This document shows positions 1 to 8,684 of a stretch of DNA of 64,000 bases, in pieces. Origin of the DNA: Pseudorhodoferax sp. Leaf267. Its GTDB lineage: Bacteria; Pseudomonadota; Gammaproteobacteria; Burkholderiales; Burkholderiaceae_C. Location: assembly GCF_001422405.1 (NCBI RefSeq), contig NZ_LMMV01000003.1, forward strand, positions 1-64,000. Reading direction: 5' to 3'. The translations under genes and the position numbers were made by a program. Below the pieces are notes generated by a model, which did not search any database, was not told the DNA's origin, and saw only the letters and a list, made by a program, of their open reading frames with translations. Each line of letters starts with the position of its first letter. Position 1 is the stretch's first letter.

Positions 1-102
<102 letters not shown>

Positions 103-127
103 GCGGAACTGAGCACAAGGAAGCACC

Positions 128-442
128 ATGTCTACCAAGCAAAAGATCCGCATCCGCCTGAAGGCCTTCGACTACAAGCTGATCGACCAATCGGCTGCCG
201 AGATCGTCGACACCGCCAAGCGCACCGGCGCCATCGTCAAGGGCCCCGTGCCCCTGCCCACGCGCATGAAGCGTTTCGACATCCTGCGCTCGCCGCACGT
301 CAACAAGACGAGCCGCGACCAGTTCGAGATCCGCACGCACCAGCGCCTGATGGACATCGTCGATCCCACGGACAAGACCGTGGACGCGCTGATGAAGCTC
401 GACCTGCCGGCCGGCGTCGACGTCGAAATCAAGCTGCAGTAA
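128..442 (+). CDS. rpsJ: 30S ribosomal protein S10
   Basis: 104 residues, the normal length for S10. The protein contains [13 protein letters not shown] near the N-terminus and GPVPLPT followed by RSPHVNK in the middle, all typical of the family. S10 sits in the 30S head and as NusE also joins the transcription antitermination complex; that is family knowledge. The ATG follows an AAGGAAG ribosome-binding site. It is the first gene of the S10 operon here, but 172 bases with their own promoter separate it from rplC. Confidence 0.97.
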   Translation: MSTKQKIRIRLKAFDYKLIDQSAAEIVDTAKRTGAIVKGPVPLPTRMKRFDILRSPHVNKTSRDQFEIRTHQRLMDIVDPTDKTVDALMKLDLPAGVDVEIKLQ

Positions 443-476
443 GCATCCTTTCGCGGCCTTGGCCGTTGTGTATATG

Positions 477-517
477 GCGCGAAGTTGCCCTGGTGGCAGC
501 TTCGCGCTATAATTTTT
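477..517 (+). promoter_or_regulatory. Sigma-70 promoter for rplC onward, overlapped by a dyad
   Basis: TTGCCC at 485-490 and a perfect TATAAT at 508-513 are separated by exactly 17 bases, a strong sigma-70 layout in the rpsJ-rplC gap. The same DNA forms an inverted repeat: GCGCGAAG at 477-484 pairs with CTTCGCGC at 500-507, with TGCC at 486-489 and GGCA at 495-498 extending it. The dyad ends against the -10 box and a short T-run at 513-517. It could be an operator, or an attenuator for transcripts coming through from tuf-rpsJ. The promoter is well supported; the dyad's role is inference. Confidence 0.72.
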
Positions 518-614
518 GGCTTCGCCCGATTCGGGTGGAGATTCATCAACAGTCTTTCACGCCAAAACGTTGCGGCCAATTGCAGTCGCAACGGTGGAAG
601 TTACGGAGAAAACT

Positions 615-1289
615 ATGAGTCAAAGCAACTCCCTCGGGTTGCTGGGACGCAAGGTTGGGATGATGCGTTTGTTCACCGACGACGGCGATGCAGTGCCTGT
701 CACGGTGGTCGATGTGTCCAACAACCGGGTGACCCAGGTCAAGACCCAAGAGAACGACGGCTATGTCGCCCTGCAGGTGACGTTCGGTGCGCGCAAAGCT
801 TCGCGCGTGTCCAAGCCGCAAGCCGGCCACCTTGCCAAGGCAGGCGTGGAAGCCGGTGAGATCGTTCAAGAATTCCGTGTGACCGCCGATGCGGCGGCCC
901 AGTACCAGGCCGGCGCGACCGTGCCGGTGGCTTCGCTGTTTGCAGTGGGCCAAAAGGTCGACGTGCAAGGCACGACGATCGGCAAGGGCTTCGCGGGCAC
1001 CATCAAGCGTCACCACTTCAGCTCGCAGCGCGCGTCGCACGGTAACAGCCGCTCGCACAATGTGCCGGGCTCGATCTCCATGGCGCAGGATCCGGGCCGT
1101 GTGTTCCCCGGCAAGAAGATGTCCGGCCACCTCGGCGACGACACCGTGACCACGCAGAACCTGGACGTCATCCGCATCGACGAAGCGCGTCAGCTGCTGC
1201 TGATCCGTGGCGCCGTGCCCGGCTCCAAGGGTGGGTTCGTGACGATCCGTCCCGCCATCAAGGCCAAGATTGCAAAGGGAGCGAACTGA
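615..1289 (+). CDS. rplC: 50S ribosomal protein L3
   Basis: 224 residues beginning [20 protein letters not shown]. An upstream in-frame extension lacks L3 similarity, and the ATG at 615 has GGAGAA just before it, so this start is chosen. The central loop carries [17 protein letters not shown] and later [12 protein letters not shown], the L3 segment that reaches towards the peptidyl-transferase centre. L3 is an early 50S assembly protein. Its last base is shared with the rplD start (TGATG). Confidence 0.97.
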   Translation: MSQSNSLGLLGRKVGMMRLFTDDGDAVPVTVVDVSNNRVTQVKTQENDGYVALQVTFGARKASRVSKPQAGHLAKAGVEAGEIVQEFRVTADAAAQYQAGATVPVASLFAVGQKVDVQGTTIGKGFAGTIKRHHFSSQRASHGNSRSHNVPGSISMAQDPGRVFPGKKMSGHLGDDTVTTQNLDVIRIDEARQLLLIRGAVPGSKGGFVTIRPAIKAKIAKGAN

Positions 1290-1912
1290 TGCAGCTCGAA
1301 CTCCTCAACGACCAGGGCCAAGCCGCCTCCAAGGTGGACGTGCCCGACACCGTGTTCGGTCGTGCCTACAACGAAGACCTGGTGCACCAGGTCGTGGTGG
1401 CCTACCAAGCCAACGCCCGCCAGGGCACGCGTGCGCAGAAGGACCGTGAACAGGTTCGCCACTCGACCAAGAAGCCTTTCAAGCAAAAGGGTACGGGTCG
1501 CGCACGTGCCGGTATGACGTCCTCCCCGCTGTGGCGTGGGGGCGGTCGGATTTTCCCGAACATGCCGGACGAAAACTTCACCCAGAAGATCAACAAGAAG
1601 ATGTACCGCGCCGGCATGGCGTCCATCTTCTCGCAGCTGGCCCGCGAAGGCCGCCTGGCTGTGGTGGAGTCGCTGACGGTGGATTCGCCCAAGACCAAGG
1701 CACTGGCTGCCCGTCTGAAGGCGCTGAACCTCGCGTCCTCGGTCATGGTCATCGCCGACGAAGTCGACGAGAACCTGTACCTGGCTTCCCGCAACCTGGT
1801 CAACGTGCTGGTCGTGGAACCGCGTTACGCCGACCCGGTGTCGCTGGTGCATTACAAGAAAGTCCTGGTGACCAAGGCCGCCATGGACAAACTCCAGGAG
1901 ATGTTCGCATGA
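1289..1912 (+). CDS. rplD: 50S ribosomal protein L4
   Basis: 207 residues, normal for L4. The extended loop lining the exit tunnel is visible as [14 protein letters not shown] followed by [13 protein letters not shown] around residues 60-90. In enterobacteria L4 also represses its own operon through the S10 leader; that control cannot be read from this sequence, where a separate promoter precedes rplC. The start overlaps the rplC stop and the stop overlaps the rplW start (ATGA), so translation is probably coupled. Confidence 0.97.
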   Translation: MQLELLNDQGQAASKVDVPDTVFGRAYNEDLVHQVVVAYQANARQGTRAQKDREQVRHSTKKPFKQKGTGRARAGMTSSPLWRGGGRIFPNMPDENFTQKINKKMYRAGMASIFSQLAREGRLAVVESLTVDSPKTKALAARLKALNLASSVMVIADEVDENLYLASRNLVNVLVVEPRYADPVSLVHYKKVLVTKAAMDKLQEMFA

Positions 1913-2226
1913 GCTCCTCCAAGCAATTCGACGAGGGCCGCCTGATGAAGGTCCTCGTGGCACCCGTGGTGTCCGAGAAGGCCACGATGGTTGCCGAGAA
2001 GTCCAATGCCGTGACCTTCAAGGTCCTGCAGGACGCGACCAAGCATGAGATCAAGGCTGCGGTGCAGCTGATGTTCAAGGTCGAAGTCAAGGGCGTGTCG
2101 GTGGTGAACACCAAGGGCAAGGCCAAGCGCTTCGGCAAGTCCATGGGCCGCCGGGACAATGTGCGCAAGGCGTACGTGACCCTGCAACCTGGGCAAGAAC
2201 TGCACCTGACCGGGGAGGCCGCGTAA
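1909..2226 (+). CDS. rplW: 50S ribosomal protein L23
   Basis: 105 residues from an ATG that overlaps the rplD stop in an ATGA. The core [18 protein letters not shown] and the C-terminal [20 protein letters not shown] are standard L23. It lies at the exit of the polypeptide tunnel, the docking site for trigger factor and SRP. A later ATG gives a shorter product starting at MKVLVAP and is a possible alternative. The TAA stop overlaps the rplB ATG by one base. Confidence 0.96.
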   Translation: MSSSKQFDEGRLMKVLVAPVVSEKATMVAEKSNAVTFKVLQDATKHEIKAAVQLMFKVEVKGVSVVNTKGKAKRFGKSMGRRDNVRKAYVTLQPGQELHLTGEAA

Positions 2227-3050
2227 TGGCTGTCATCAAGATGAAACCAACTTCGCCAGGCCGTCGCGGCATGGTGAAGGTCACGCGTGACCACCTGCAC
2301 AAGGGCCCGGCTCACGCACCCCTGCTGGAATCGCAATTCCAGAAGGCTGGCCGCAACAACAACGGTCACATCACGATTCGCCATCGCGGCGGTGGTCATA
2401 AGCACCACTACCGTGTGGTCGACTTCGTGCGCAACAAGGACGGCATTCCCGCCAAGGTCGAGCGCATCGAGTACGACCCGAACCGTTCGGCCCACATCGC
2501 TCTGGTGTGCTATGCCGACGGCGAGCGTCGCTACATCATCGCGCCACGTGGCCTGGAAGCCGGTGCCACGCTGCTGTCCGGTGCCGAGGCGCCGATCCGC
2601 GCGGGCAACACGCTGCCGATCCGCAACATCCCGGTGGGCTCGACGATCCACTGCATCGAGTTGCAACCCGGCAAGGGCGCGCAGATCGCACGCTCGGCCG
2701 GTACCTCTGCAACGCTGCTGGCACGCGAAGGCACGTACGCTCAGGTCCGCATGCGCTCCGGTGAGGTTCGCAAGATCCACATCGAATGCCGCGCGACGAT
2801 TGGCGAAGTGGCCAACGAAGAGCACAGCCTGCGCCGTCTGGGCAAGGCCGGTGTGACGCGCTGGATGGGTATCCGCCCGACCGTTCGCGGTGTGGTGATG
2901 AACCCGGTTGACCACCCGCACGGTGGTGGTGAAGGCAAGACCGGCGAAGGACGCCATCCTGTCGACCCATGGGGCAACCTGACCAAGGGTTACCGCACCC
3001 GTAACAACAAGCGCACCCAGGTGATGGTCGTGTCGCGTCGCAAGAAGTAA
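2226..3050 (+). CDS. rplB: 50S ribosomal protein L2
   Basis: 274 residues, typical of L2. N-terminal [15 protein letters not shown] and the C-terminal block [20 protein letters not shown] contain the conserved histidine region needed for peptidyl-transferase activity and subunit joining. The start overlaps the rplW stop (TAATG). The protein ends in a basic tail, [13 protein letters not shown]. Confidence 0.98.
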   Translation: MAVIKMKPTSPGRRGMVKVTRDHLHKGPAHAPLLESQFQKAGRNNNGHITIRHRGGGHKHHYRVVDFVRNKDGIPAKVERIEYDPNRSAHIALVCYADGERRYIIAPRGLEAGATLLSGAEAPIRAGNTLPIRNIPVGSTIHCIELQPGKGAQIARSAGTSATLLAREGTYAQVRMRSGEVRKIHIECRATIGEVANEEHSLRRLGKAGVTRWMGIRPTVRGVVMNPVDHPHGGGEGKTGEGRHPVDPWGNLTKGYRTRNNKRTQVMVVSRRKK

Positions 3051-3060
3051 GGGATAGCAC

Positions 3061-3339
3061 ATGACCCGCTCTCTCAAGAAAGGTCCATTCGTGGATCATC
3101 ACTTGGTTGCCAAGGCCGACAAGGCAGTGACCACCAAGGACAAGAAGCCGATCAAGACCTGGTCGCGTCGCTCCATGATCCTGCCCGAGTTCATCGGTCT
3201 GACGATCGCGGTGCACAACGGCAAGCAGCACGTGCCGGTCTACATCACCGATCAAATGGTGGGCCACAAGTTGGGCGAGTTCGCACTCACCCGTACTTTC
3301 AAGGGTCACCCTGCCGACAAAAAAGTCGTGCGGAAATAA
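3061..3339 (+). CDS. rpsS: 30S ribosomal protein S19
   Basis: 92 residues beginning [15 protein letters not shown], the signature S19 N-terminus, with [15 protein letters not shown] in the middle and [13 protein letters not shown] near the end. It sits in the 30S head beside S13 and contacts the A-site finger region. It lies ten bases after rplB, with AAGGGA as ribosome-binding site. Confidence 0.98.
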   Translation: MTRSLKKGPFVDHHLVAKADKAVTTKDKKPIKTWSRRSMILPEFIGLTIAVHNGKQHVPVYITDQMVGHKLGEFALTRTFKGHPADKKVVRK

Positions 3340-3348
3340 GGAAAGACC

Positions 3349-3678
3349 ATGGAAACACGTGCAGTCCTCCGGGGCGTTCGTCTGTCGGTCGACAAGGGTC
3401 GGCTGGTGGCTGATCTGATCCGCGGCAAGAAGGTGGACCAGGCGCTGAACACGCTGCAATTCACGCAGAAGAAGGCCGCCGTCATCATCAAGAAGGTGCT
3501 GGAGTCCGCGATTGCGAACGCCGAGCACAACGACGGTGCCGACATCGACGAATTGAAGGTCAAGACCATTTACGTCGAGCAAGGCGCCACGCTCAAGCGT
3601 TTCGCCGCACGCGCCAAGGGCCGTGGCAACCGCATCAGCAAGCCCACGTGCCACGTGTACGTGACGGTTGGCAACTAA
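3349..3678 (+). CDS. rplV: 50S ribosomal protein L22
   Basis: 109 residues. The N-terminal helix is [26 protein letters not shown], and the extended beta hairpin that lines the exit tunnel is seen as [21 protein letters not shown]; hairpin changes in this family give macrolide resistance. Spacing to rpsS and rpsC is 9 and 14 bases. No unusual residues were noticed. Confidence 0.98.
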   Translation: METRAVLRGVRLSVDKGRLVADLIRGKKVDQALNTLQFTQKKAAVIIKKVLESAIANAEHNDGADIDELKVKTIYVEQGATLKRFAARAKGRGNRISKPTCHVYVTVGN

Positions 3679-3692
3679 GGGTCTGGAAAGCT

Positions 3693-4586
3693 ATGGGACA
3701 GAAAATCCATCCAACCGGCTTCCGCCTCGCGGTCAGCCGTAACTGGTCCAGCCGCTGGTACGCCAGCAACAAGGACTTCGCCGGCATGCTGGCCGAAGAC
3801 ATCAAGGTGCGCGAGTACCTGAAGAAGAAGCTGAAGAACGCTTCGGTTTCCCGCGTGCTGATCGAGCGTCCTGCCAAGAACGCCCGCATCACCATTTTCT
3901 CGGCACGTCCGGGCGTGGTGATCGGCAAGAAGGGCGAGGACATCGAGAACCTCAAGCGCGAACTGGCCAAGCAACTGGGCGTGCCGGTGGCCGTCAACAT
4001 CGAAGAAGTGCGCAAGCCCGAAGTCGATGCCAAGCTGATCGCCGACAGCATCACCCAGCAGCTCGAAAAGCGCATCATGTTCCGCCGCGCGATGAAGCGC
4101 GCCATGCAGAACGCGATGCGCCTGGGCGCACAGGGCATCAAGATCATGTCGTCGGGCCGCTTGAACGGCATCGAAATCGCACGTTGCGAGTGGTACCGCG
4201 AAGGTCGCGTGCCGCTTCACACCCTGCGTGCCGACATCGACTACGGCGTGTCCGAAGCCAAGACCACCTACGGCATCATCGGTGTCAAGGTCTGGGTCTA
4301 CAAGGGCGACACACTGGGCCGTGGCGATGCACCTGTGGTGCAGGAAGCACGTCCTGAAGAAGAGCGTCGTCCGCGTGGTCCGCGTCGTGACGACCGTGGT
4401 GGTCGCCCCGGCGGCAATGACCGTCCGCCGGCACGTGGCCCGCGCCGTCCCATGGGTGGTGCAGGCGCTCCAGCCGATGGTTCCGACAAGCCTACCGATG
4501 GCGCAGCCGCGCCGAAATCTACCGTTCAGCGCGTCCGCAAGGTAGCCGCGCCTGCAGCACCCGCTGCTGACGGTAAAGGAGAATAA
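3693..4586 (+). CDS. rpsC: 30S ribosomal protein S3 with a long disordered C-terminal tail
   Basis: 297 residues from [12 protein letters not shown]; an upstream in-frame extension has no S3 similarity. The KH domain is visible with [18 protein letters not shown] at about residues 70-90, and the C-terminal domain runs to about residue 220 ([18 protein letters not shown]). The rest, roughly 75 residues, is low-complexity and rich in Arg, Gly, Pro and Ala ([16 protein letters not shown] and so on), ending AADGKGE. E. coli S3 has about 233 residues, so the tail is an addition, of a kind known in betaproteobacteria. S3 forms part of the mRNA entry site. Confidence 0.96.
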   Translation: MGQKIHPTGFRLAVSRNWSSRWYASNKDFAGMLAEDIKVREYLKKKLKNASVSRVLIERPAKNARITIFSARPGVVIGKKGEDIENLKRELAKQLGVPVAVNIEEVRKPEVDAKLIADSITQQLEKRIMFRRAMKRAMQNAMRLGAQGIKIMSSGRLNGIEIARCEWYREGRVPLHTLRADIDYGVSEAKTTYGIIGVKVWVYKGDTLGRGDAPVVQEARPEEERRPRGPRRDDRGGRPGGNDRPPARGPRRPMGGAGAPADGSDKPTDGAAAPKSTVQRVRKVAAPAAPAADGKGE

Positions 4587-4588
4587 AC

Positions 4589-5005
4589 ATGTTGCAACCT
4601 GCTCGCCGCAAGTACCGCAAAGAGCAAAAGGGCCGTAACACCGGCATCGCGACCCGAGGCAGCTCGGTCGCGTTCGGTGACTTCGGCCTGAAGTGCACGG
4701 ACCGTGGTCGTCTGACCGCACGTCAGATCGAGTCTGCTCGTCGTGCCATTTCGCGTCACGTCAAGCGTGGCGGCCGCATCTGGATCCGCGTGTTTCCGGA
4801 CAAGCCCATTTCGCAAAAGCCCGCCGAAGTCCGGATGGGTAACGGCAAGGGCAACCCCGAGTACTACGTGGCTGAGATCCAGCCCGGCAAGATCGTGTTC
4901 GAGATCGTCGGCGTGCCCGAAGAGCTCGCGCGTGAAGCGTTCCGCCTGGCTGCGGCCAAGCTGCCGCTGCGCACGACGTTCGTCAGCCGCATGATCGGCC
5001 AGTGA
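4589..5005 (+). CDS. rplP: 50S ribosomal protein L16
   Basis: 138 residues beginning [17 protein letters not shown], with GDFGLKC at about 30 and the conserved [13 protein letters not shown] block at about 83-95. L16 helps place tRNA in the A site. The ATG lies two bases after the rpsC stop, so rpsC-rplP are tightly linked. Confidence 0.98.
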   Translation: MLQPARRKYRKEQKGRNTGIATRGSSVAFGDFGLKCTDRGRLTARQIESARRAISRHVKRGGRIWIRVFPDKPISQKPAEVRMGNGKGNPEYYVAEIQPGKIVFEIVGVPEELAREAFRLAAAKLPLRTTFVSRMIGQ

Positions 5006-5019
5006 TCGAGGAAACCACC

Positions 5020-5241
5020 ATGTCCAAAATTACTGAATCCCGCAAGAACCTGCAGGCCAAGGATGCTGCTGGCCTCCAGGCTGAAGTCAAAGAGCTGCAA
5101 AAGGCCCATTTCGGCCTGCGCATGCAAAAAGGCACGCAACAGCTGAACAACAACGCTTCGTTGCGCGCCACGCGTCGCGACATCGCGCGTGCCAAGACCA
5201 TCCTGGCGCAGAAGCTGAGCGCCGAACAGGCCGCCAAGTAA
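5020..5241 (+). CDS. rpmC: 50S ribosomal protein L29
   Basis: 73 residues starting [13 protein letters not shown] longer reading from 5002 lacks family similarity. The two-helix protein contains [20 protein letters not shown] and a C-terminal [16 protein letters not shown] helix, the region that docks trigger factor at the exit site. It is slightly longer than the usual 60-66 residues because of its N-terminal 8-10 residues. Confidence 0.94.
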   Translation: MSKITESRKNLQAKDAAGLQAEVKELQKAHFGLRMQKGTQQLNNNASLRATRRDIARAKTILAQKLSAEQAAK

Positions 5242-5250
5242 GGAAGCACC

Positions 5251-5520
5251 ATGACGGAAGCAAAACCCTCCCTCAAGCGCACCCTGGTCGGCAAGGTCGT
5301 CAGTGACAAGCGCGCCAAGACGGTGACCGTGCTGATCGAGCGCCGTGTCAAGCACGAGCTCTACGGCAAGATCGTCGGCCGTTCCAGCAAGTACCACGCC
5401 CATGACGAAAAGGGTGAGTTCAAGTTGGGCGACACGATCGAGATCACGGAAAGCCGTCCGATCTCCAAGACGAAGAACTGGGTCGCGACGCGCCTGGTGC
5501 AAAAAGCTCCCGAGCTTTGA
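5251..5520 (+). CDS. rpsQ: 30S ribosomal protein S17
   Basis: 89 residues with the OB-fold core [19 protein letters not shown] and [15 protein letters not shown], then [19 protein letters not shown]17 is a primary 16S rRNA-binding protein. It is the last gene of this operon: a strong terminator follows at 5553-5580, and rplN and the spc genes, usual next neighbours in other bacteria, are not within the window. Confidence 0.98.
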   Translation: MTEAKPSLKRTLVGKVVSDKRAKTVTVLIERRVKHELYGKIVGRSSKYHAHDEKGEFKLGDTIEITESRPISKTKNWVATRLVQKAPEL

Positions 5521-5552
5521 TGGGCTGGCCGGCTTGGCCGGTCATCCTCTTC

Positions 5553-5580
5553 AAAACGGCCCACAATGTGGGCCGTTTTT
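5553..5580 (+). terminator. Rho-independent terminator of the S10 operon
   Basis: AAAACGGCCCACA at 5553-5565 is the exact reverse complement of TGTGGGCCGTTTT at 5567-5579, a 13-bp perfect stem followed by TTTTT. The A-run on the 5' side would also allow termination on the other strand. It lies 32 bases after the rpsQ stop. Confidence 0.93.
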
Positions 5581-5641
5581 CGTTTCCGGCTGCACGCGCG
5601 GTGTTGCCGAGTTTTTTACACCGTTCACATAGGAGAACAGC

Positions 5642-6148
5642 ATGATCAAAGTTGGCGACAGCCTGCCCCAGGCCACCCTGATGGAGTATTCGGAGGTCGA
5701 GGGCGAGGGCTGCAGCATCGGCCCCAATCCGGTCGACGTGGGCAAGACGGCGGCTGGCAAAACCATTGCGATCTTCGGTCTGCCGGGCGCGTTCACGCCG
5801 ACGTGCTCGGCCAAGCATGTGCCAGGCTATGTCGAACACCAGGCCGCGCTGAAGGCAGCCGGTGTGGACGAGATCTGGTGCGTCAGCGTCAACGACGCCT
5901 TCGTGATGGGCGCCTGGGCGCGCGACCAGAAGACCGAAGGCAAGGTGCGGATGCTGGCCGACGGAAGTGCGGCATTTGCCAAGGCCACGGGCCTGACGCT
6001 GGATCTGGAGGCGCGCGGCATGGGCTTGCGCAGCAACCGCTACTCCATGCTGGTCAAGGACGGCAAGGTGGCGGCGCTGAACATCGAAGCGCCGGGCAAG
6101 TTCGAGGTGAGCGACGCGGCGACTTTGCTCGCGCAAGCCAAGGCCTGA
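5642..6148 (+). CDS. Peroxiredoxin, Prx5 type (redoxin family)
   Basis: 168 residues, cytosolic (no signal peptide). The peroxidatic cysteine is Cys55 in GAFTPTCSAKHVPG, the Prx5/AhpE-like signature. The family reduces hydroperoxides using thioredoxin, glutaredoxin or glutathione. KDGKVAALNIEAPGKFEVSD near the C-terminus matches the bacterial Prx5 group. A strong AGGAGA site precedes the ATG. It appears monocistronic, between the S10 terminator and a convergent GNAT gene only six bases away. The physiological reductant cannot be told from sequence. Confidence 0.9.
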   Translation: MIKVGDSLPQATLMEYSEVEGEGCSIGPNPVDVGKTAAGKTIAIFGLPGAFTPTCSAKHVPGYVEHQAALKAAGVDEIWCVSVNDAFVMGAWARDQKTEGKVRMLADGSAAFAKATGLTLDLEARGMGLRSNRYSMLVKDGKVAALNIEAPGKFEVSDAATLLAQAKA

Positions 6149-6154
6149 GCGGGC

Positions 6155-6640
6155 TCAGAGCTCGGCTTTGAGGTAGTGCGCGCCAGCGATCGGGCTTTGG
6201 TAGTACGGAGGGATCTCCTCGAAACCCAGCTCCTCGTACAGCGCGCGTGCAGCCTCCATGTCGTCCAGCGTATCGAGCAGCACGTTGGCGTAACCGGCAT
6301 GGCGGGCGGCGTCCAGCGCGGCCTCAGCCAACTGCCGCCCCAACCCGAAGCCGCGGAACGCCTTGCGCACGTAGAGGCGCTTCATCTCGCAGGCATTGGC
6401 ATAGTCCACATCCGCACAGGGCCGCAGTGCGCAGCAGCCGGCGATGGCATCGTCCACCTGGGCCAGCAGCAAGGTGCCGTGGGGCGCTGCATAGTGGCCC
6501 GGCAGGCTGTCGAGCTCGGCGGCGAAAGACTGGAATGCCAGGTCGATGTCCAGGCTTGCAGCGTACTCTTCGAAGATGGCCCGCGTGGCTTGCAACAGCT
6601 CCGGCGTGTCGGGCTGGACGATTCTGATCTGTGGTGTCAT
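6155..6640 (-). CDS. GNAT family N-acetyltransferase
   Basis: 161 residues from MTPQIRIVQPDTPELL, the shortest start that keeps a full GNAT fold. The acetyl-CoA binding motif A is clear: MKRLYVRKAFRGFGLGRQLAEAAL at about 90-115 (R-x-x-G-x-G type), then ANVLLDTLDDMEAARALYEELGF, the usual motif B with its tyrosine. The substrate is unknown; short single-domain GNATs of this type act on small amines, antibiotics or protein N-termini. It is convergent with the peroxiredoxin and downstream of the cytochrome b561 gene on the same strand. Confidence 0.85.
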   Translation of the reverse strand: MTPQIRIVQPDTPELLQATRAIFEEYAASLDIDLAFQSFAAELDSLPGHYAAPHGTLLLAQVDDAIAGCCALRPCADVDYANACEMKRLYVRKAFRGFGLGRQLAEAALDAARHAGYANVLLDTLDDMEAARALYEELGFEEIPPYYQSPIAGAHYLKAEL

Positions 6641-6704
6641 CGCTTCGGTGCTTGGGTGGTTGGCGCTACGGTCAGCGGCGTCGGTGCGACGCCGCGGTGG
6701 TGCG

Positions 6705-7370
6705 TTAGCCGCCGAGGCTGGAGATCCAGTTGGCCGCAGCCCCGCACAGGAGCAGGAGCACCAGGGCGAGCATGCGCGAGGCACCGTCATCGCGTGATGC
6801 GGCGGCAGGCGATGCGAGCTGCTTGTCGCCGTGGACCATGGGCTGGAGCAGGTTCTGCTTTTTGCGCCACAGGTAGTACAGCACGGCTGCGATGTGCAGC
6901 ACCACCAGGCCGATGACCAGCCATTGGCCCACGGCCTTGTGGTACCAGGTGGCCTGCCCCACGACCGCATTGGAAACAAAGCGGGACAGCGGCCCGGCAA
7001 ATGCGATCTCGTCGTCGCTGGTCAGTCCGCTCAGCACCTGCACCAGCAAGGCCGCCAGCAGTGCGAAGACGGAACCGGCGCCCAACGGCGAGTGGCCGAT
7101 CGACAGCTCCGGCCCGCCCTCGCCGCGCAAGTACCGCAGCAGCGTCCTCGGTGAGTGGATGAAGGACGAGAACCTCGACCAGCGCCCGCCGACGAGTCCC
7201 CAGATGAGCCGGAACAGCAACAGGGCCAGCACGACGTAACCCAGGCGGAAATGCCAGACCATGGCGTTGCCGCCGATCTTGGCTGTGACGACGAGCCCGA
7301 TCACGCTGACGAACAGCGTCCAGTGAAAAATGCGTGTGGGCAGATCCCAGACGCGTACCCGATGCAGCAT
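6705..7370 (-). CDS. Cytochrome b561-type membrane protein
   Basis: 221 residues starting MLHRVRVWDLPTRIFHWTLF, the entry sequence of the bacterial cytochrome b561/Ni-Fe hydrogenase b-subunit family. Hydrophobic segments occur at about 14-32, 38-60, 99-115, 146-166 and 203-219. Candidate haem-ligating histidines lie in the first helix (FHW), at MVWHFRLGY, at WYHKAVGQW and at VVLHIAAV. Such proteins pass electrons between the quinol pool and periplasmic carriers. The cytochrome c' gene starts 157 bases away in the opposite direction, and this pairing with a periplasmic c-type cytochrome is common. Confidence 0.88.
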   Translation of the reverse strand: MLHRVRVWDLPTRIFHWTLFVSVIGLVVTAKIGGNAMVWHFRLGYVVLALLLFRLIWGLVGGRWSRFSSFIHSPRTLLRYLRGEGGPELSIGHSPLGAGSVFALLAALLVQVLSGLTSDDEIAFAGPLSRFVSNAVVGQATWYHKAVGQWLVIGLVVLHIAAVLYYLWRKKQNLLQPMVHGDKQLASPAAASRDDGASRMLALVLLLLCGAAANWISSLGG

Positions 7371-7527
7371 GCGGCCCTCCTTGGTGCGCTGCGTGCGATC
7401 TTATGCGTCAGGCTCTCGATCGGAAATCTGCCAGATGTCCGGGCTTTTCCGGTACAACGTCGCCTGCGTCACGGGCAAGGTTTCACCTTGACGTCTGCAC
7501 GCATTCCCTACCCACGAAAGAAAAGCC

Positions 7528-7983
7528 ATGAAAGCCATTCTCACGTCCGTCCTGGCCAGCAGTTTGCTGGTGCTCGCCGCGCCCGCATCGGCCCAGTTTG
7601 CCAAGACCGAGGACGCGATCAAGTACCGCCAGAGCGCGTTGTTCGTGCTGGGCCAACACTTCGGCCGCATCGGCGCGATGGTGAACGGGCGCGTCCCCTT
7701 CGATGCCAAGGTGGCGGCCGAGAACGCGGACATCGTGGCAGCCATGGCGCAACTGCCCTGGGCAGGCTTCGGCCCCGGCACTGACAAGGGCGCGCCGACC
7801 AAGGCCGAGCCTGCGATCTGGACCGAGCCCGCCAAGTTCAAGGAAGCCAGCGACAAGATGGTGGCCGAGACCGCGAAGCTGGCCGCTGCCGCCAAGACCG
7901 GCAACCTGGACACCTTGAAGACCGCGTTCGGTGCGACCGCCGGCAGCTGCAAGGCCTGCCACGACGCCTTCCGCGGCAAGTAG
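7528..7983 (+). CDS. Cytochrome c' (periplasmic, class II)
   Basis: 151 residues with a Sec signal peptide (residues 1-22, cut after APASA-Q). The single haem site CKACH is at 141-145, close to the C-terminus, as in class II cytochromes c'. The rest is helical, with KTEDAIKYRQSALFVLGQHFGRIGAM at the start of the mature protein. Class II cytochromes bind NO or CO at a five-coordinate haem and protect against nitrosative stress; that role is family knowledge. It is divergent from the cytochrome b561 gene. Confidence 0.92.
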   Translation: MKAILTSVLASSLLVLAAPASAQFAKTEDAIKYRQSALFVLGQHFGRIGAMVNGRVPFDAKVAAENADIVAAMAQLPWAGFGPGTDKGAPTKAEPAIWTEPAKFKEASDKMVAETAKLAAAAKTGNLDTLKTAFGATAGSCKACHDAFRGK

Positions 7984-7990
7984 GCAGGGC

Positions 7991-8005
7991 CGGGGCGGGG
8001 CCCCG
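7991..8005. terminator. Possible hairpin between convergent genes
   Basis: CGGGGC at 7991-7996 pairs with GCCCCG at 8000-8005 around a GGG loop, between the cytochrome c' stop and the convergent thioredoxin gene. There is no T-run, so termination would be weak or not of the intrinsic type. Confidence 0.35.
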
Positions 8006-8008
8006 CCG

Positions 8009-8509
8009 TTAGGCTTCGGCCAGCAGTTTTTCGATGAGCCGGTGCAGCTCTGCGAAGTCCGGCTCGCCCACATAGCGCTTGACGATCTGGCCACGCTTGT
8101 TGACGACAAACGTGGTCGGGGTCAGCTGCACATCGCCCCAGGCTTTGGCCACGGCGCCGGTGTTGTCGATCGCGACCCGGAACGGCAGCTTGCGCGTTTC
8201 CACATAGTTCACGACATAGCTCGGGGGGTCGTACTGCATGGCCACGGCCAGGGTGTCAAAACCTTTTGCGTGGAACTTGTCGTAGGTTTCGACAATGCGC
8301 GGCATCTCGGCCACGCAGGTCACGCAACTAGTGGCCCAGAAGTTCACGAGCGTGACGCGGCCCTTGAGATCCTCGGTGGTCTTCGTGCTGCCATCGAGCA
8401 GCACATAGCTGGCCTGCGGCGCCGCCGCGGGGGACGCCATCACGTGATAGCCGAGCGCCCCCGCCGTCAGCAGGACGGCAGCGGTGGCAAAGGTGTAGAT
8501 CTTGTTCAT
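8009..8509 (-). CDS. TlpA/ResA-like thioredoxin, exported
   Basis: 166 residues with an N-terminal hydrophobic segment (about 7-24) that acts as signal peptide or anchor. The active site is CVTC at 62-65 inside NFWATSCVTCVAEMP, and the cis-proline lies in LTPTTFVVNKRGQ. TlpA/ResA proteins reduce periplasmic thiols, often on apocytochromes during c-type haem attachment. Its position convergent with cytochrome c' fits such a role, but this is inference. CVTC is not one of the commonest dipeptides for this motif. Confidence 0.87.
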   Translation of the reverse strand: MNKIYTFATAAVLLTAGALGYHVMASPAAAPQASYVLLDGSTKTTEDLKGRVTLVNFWATSCVTCVAEMPRIVETYDKFHAKGFDTLAVAMQYDPPSYVVNYVETRKLPFRVAIDNTGAVAKAWGDVQLTPTTFVVNKRGQIVKRYVGEPDFAELHRLIEKLLAEA

Positions 8510-8684
8510 GGCAGAGGTCAGCGAAGGCGAAACCGTGGAGGGCTGCAGCGAGGGAGTCTCTGGCGACGGAAAAGTTCGCCTGCCGGCACTTTACCGTGAT
8601 GGCGCTTTCCCCACACCCTGCGCTGCCGCCAATTGATGTGGACTACGTGGGTGGCGTCGTCGAGGCGACCCCGATAATCCCGGC

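Noticed and set aside
6145..6158. CTGAGC/GCTCAG hairpin as a terminator between the peroxiredoxin and GNAT genes
   Set aside because: Six base pairs with a two-base loop overlapping both stop codons and no T-run; too weak to list.
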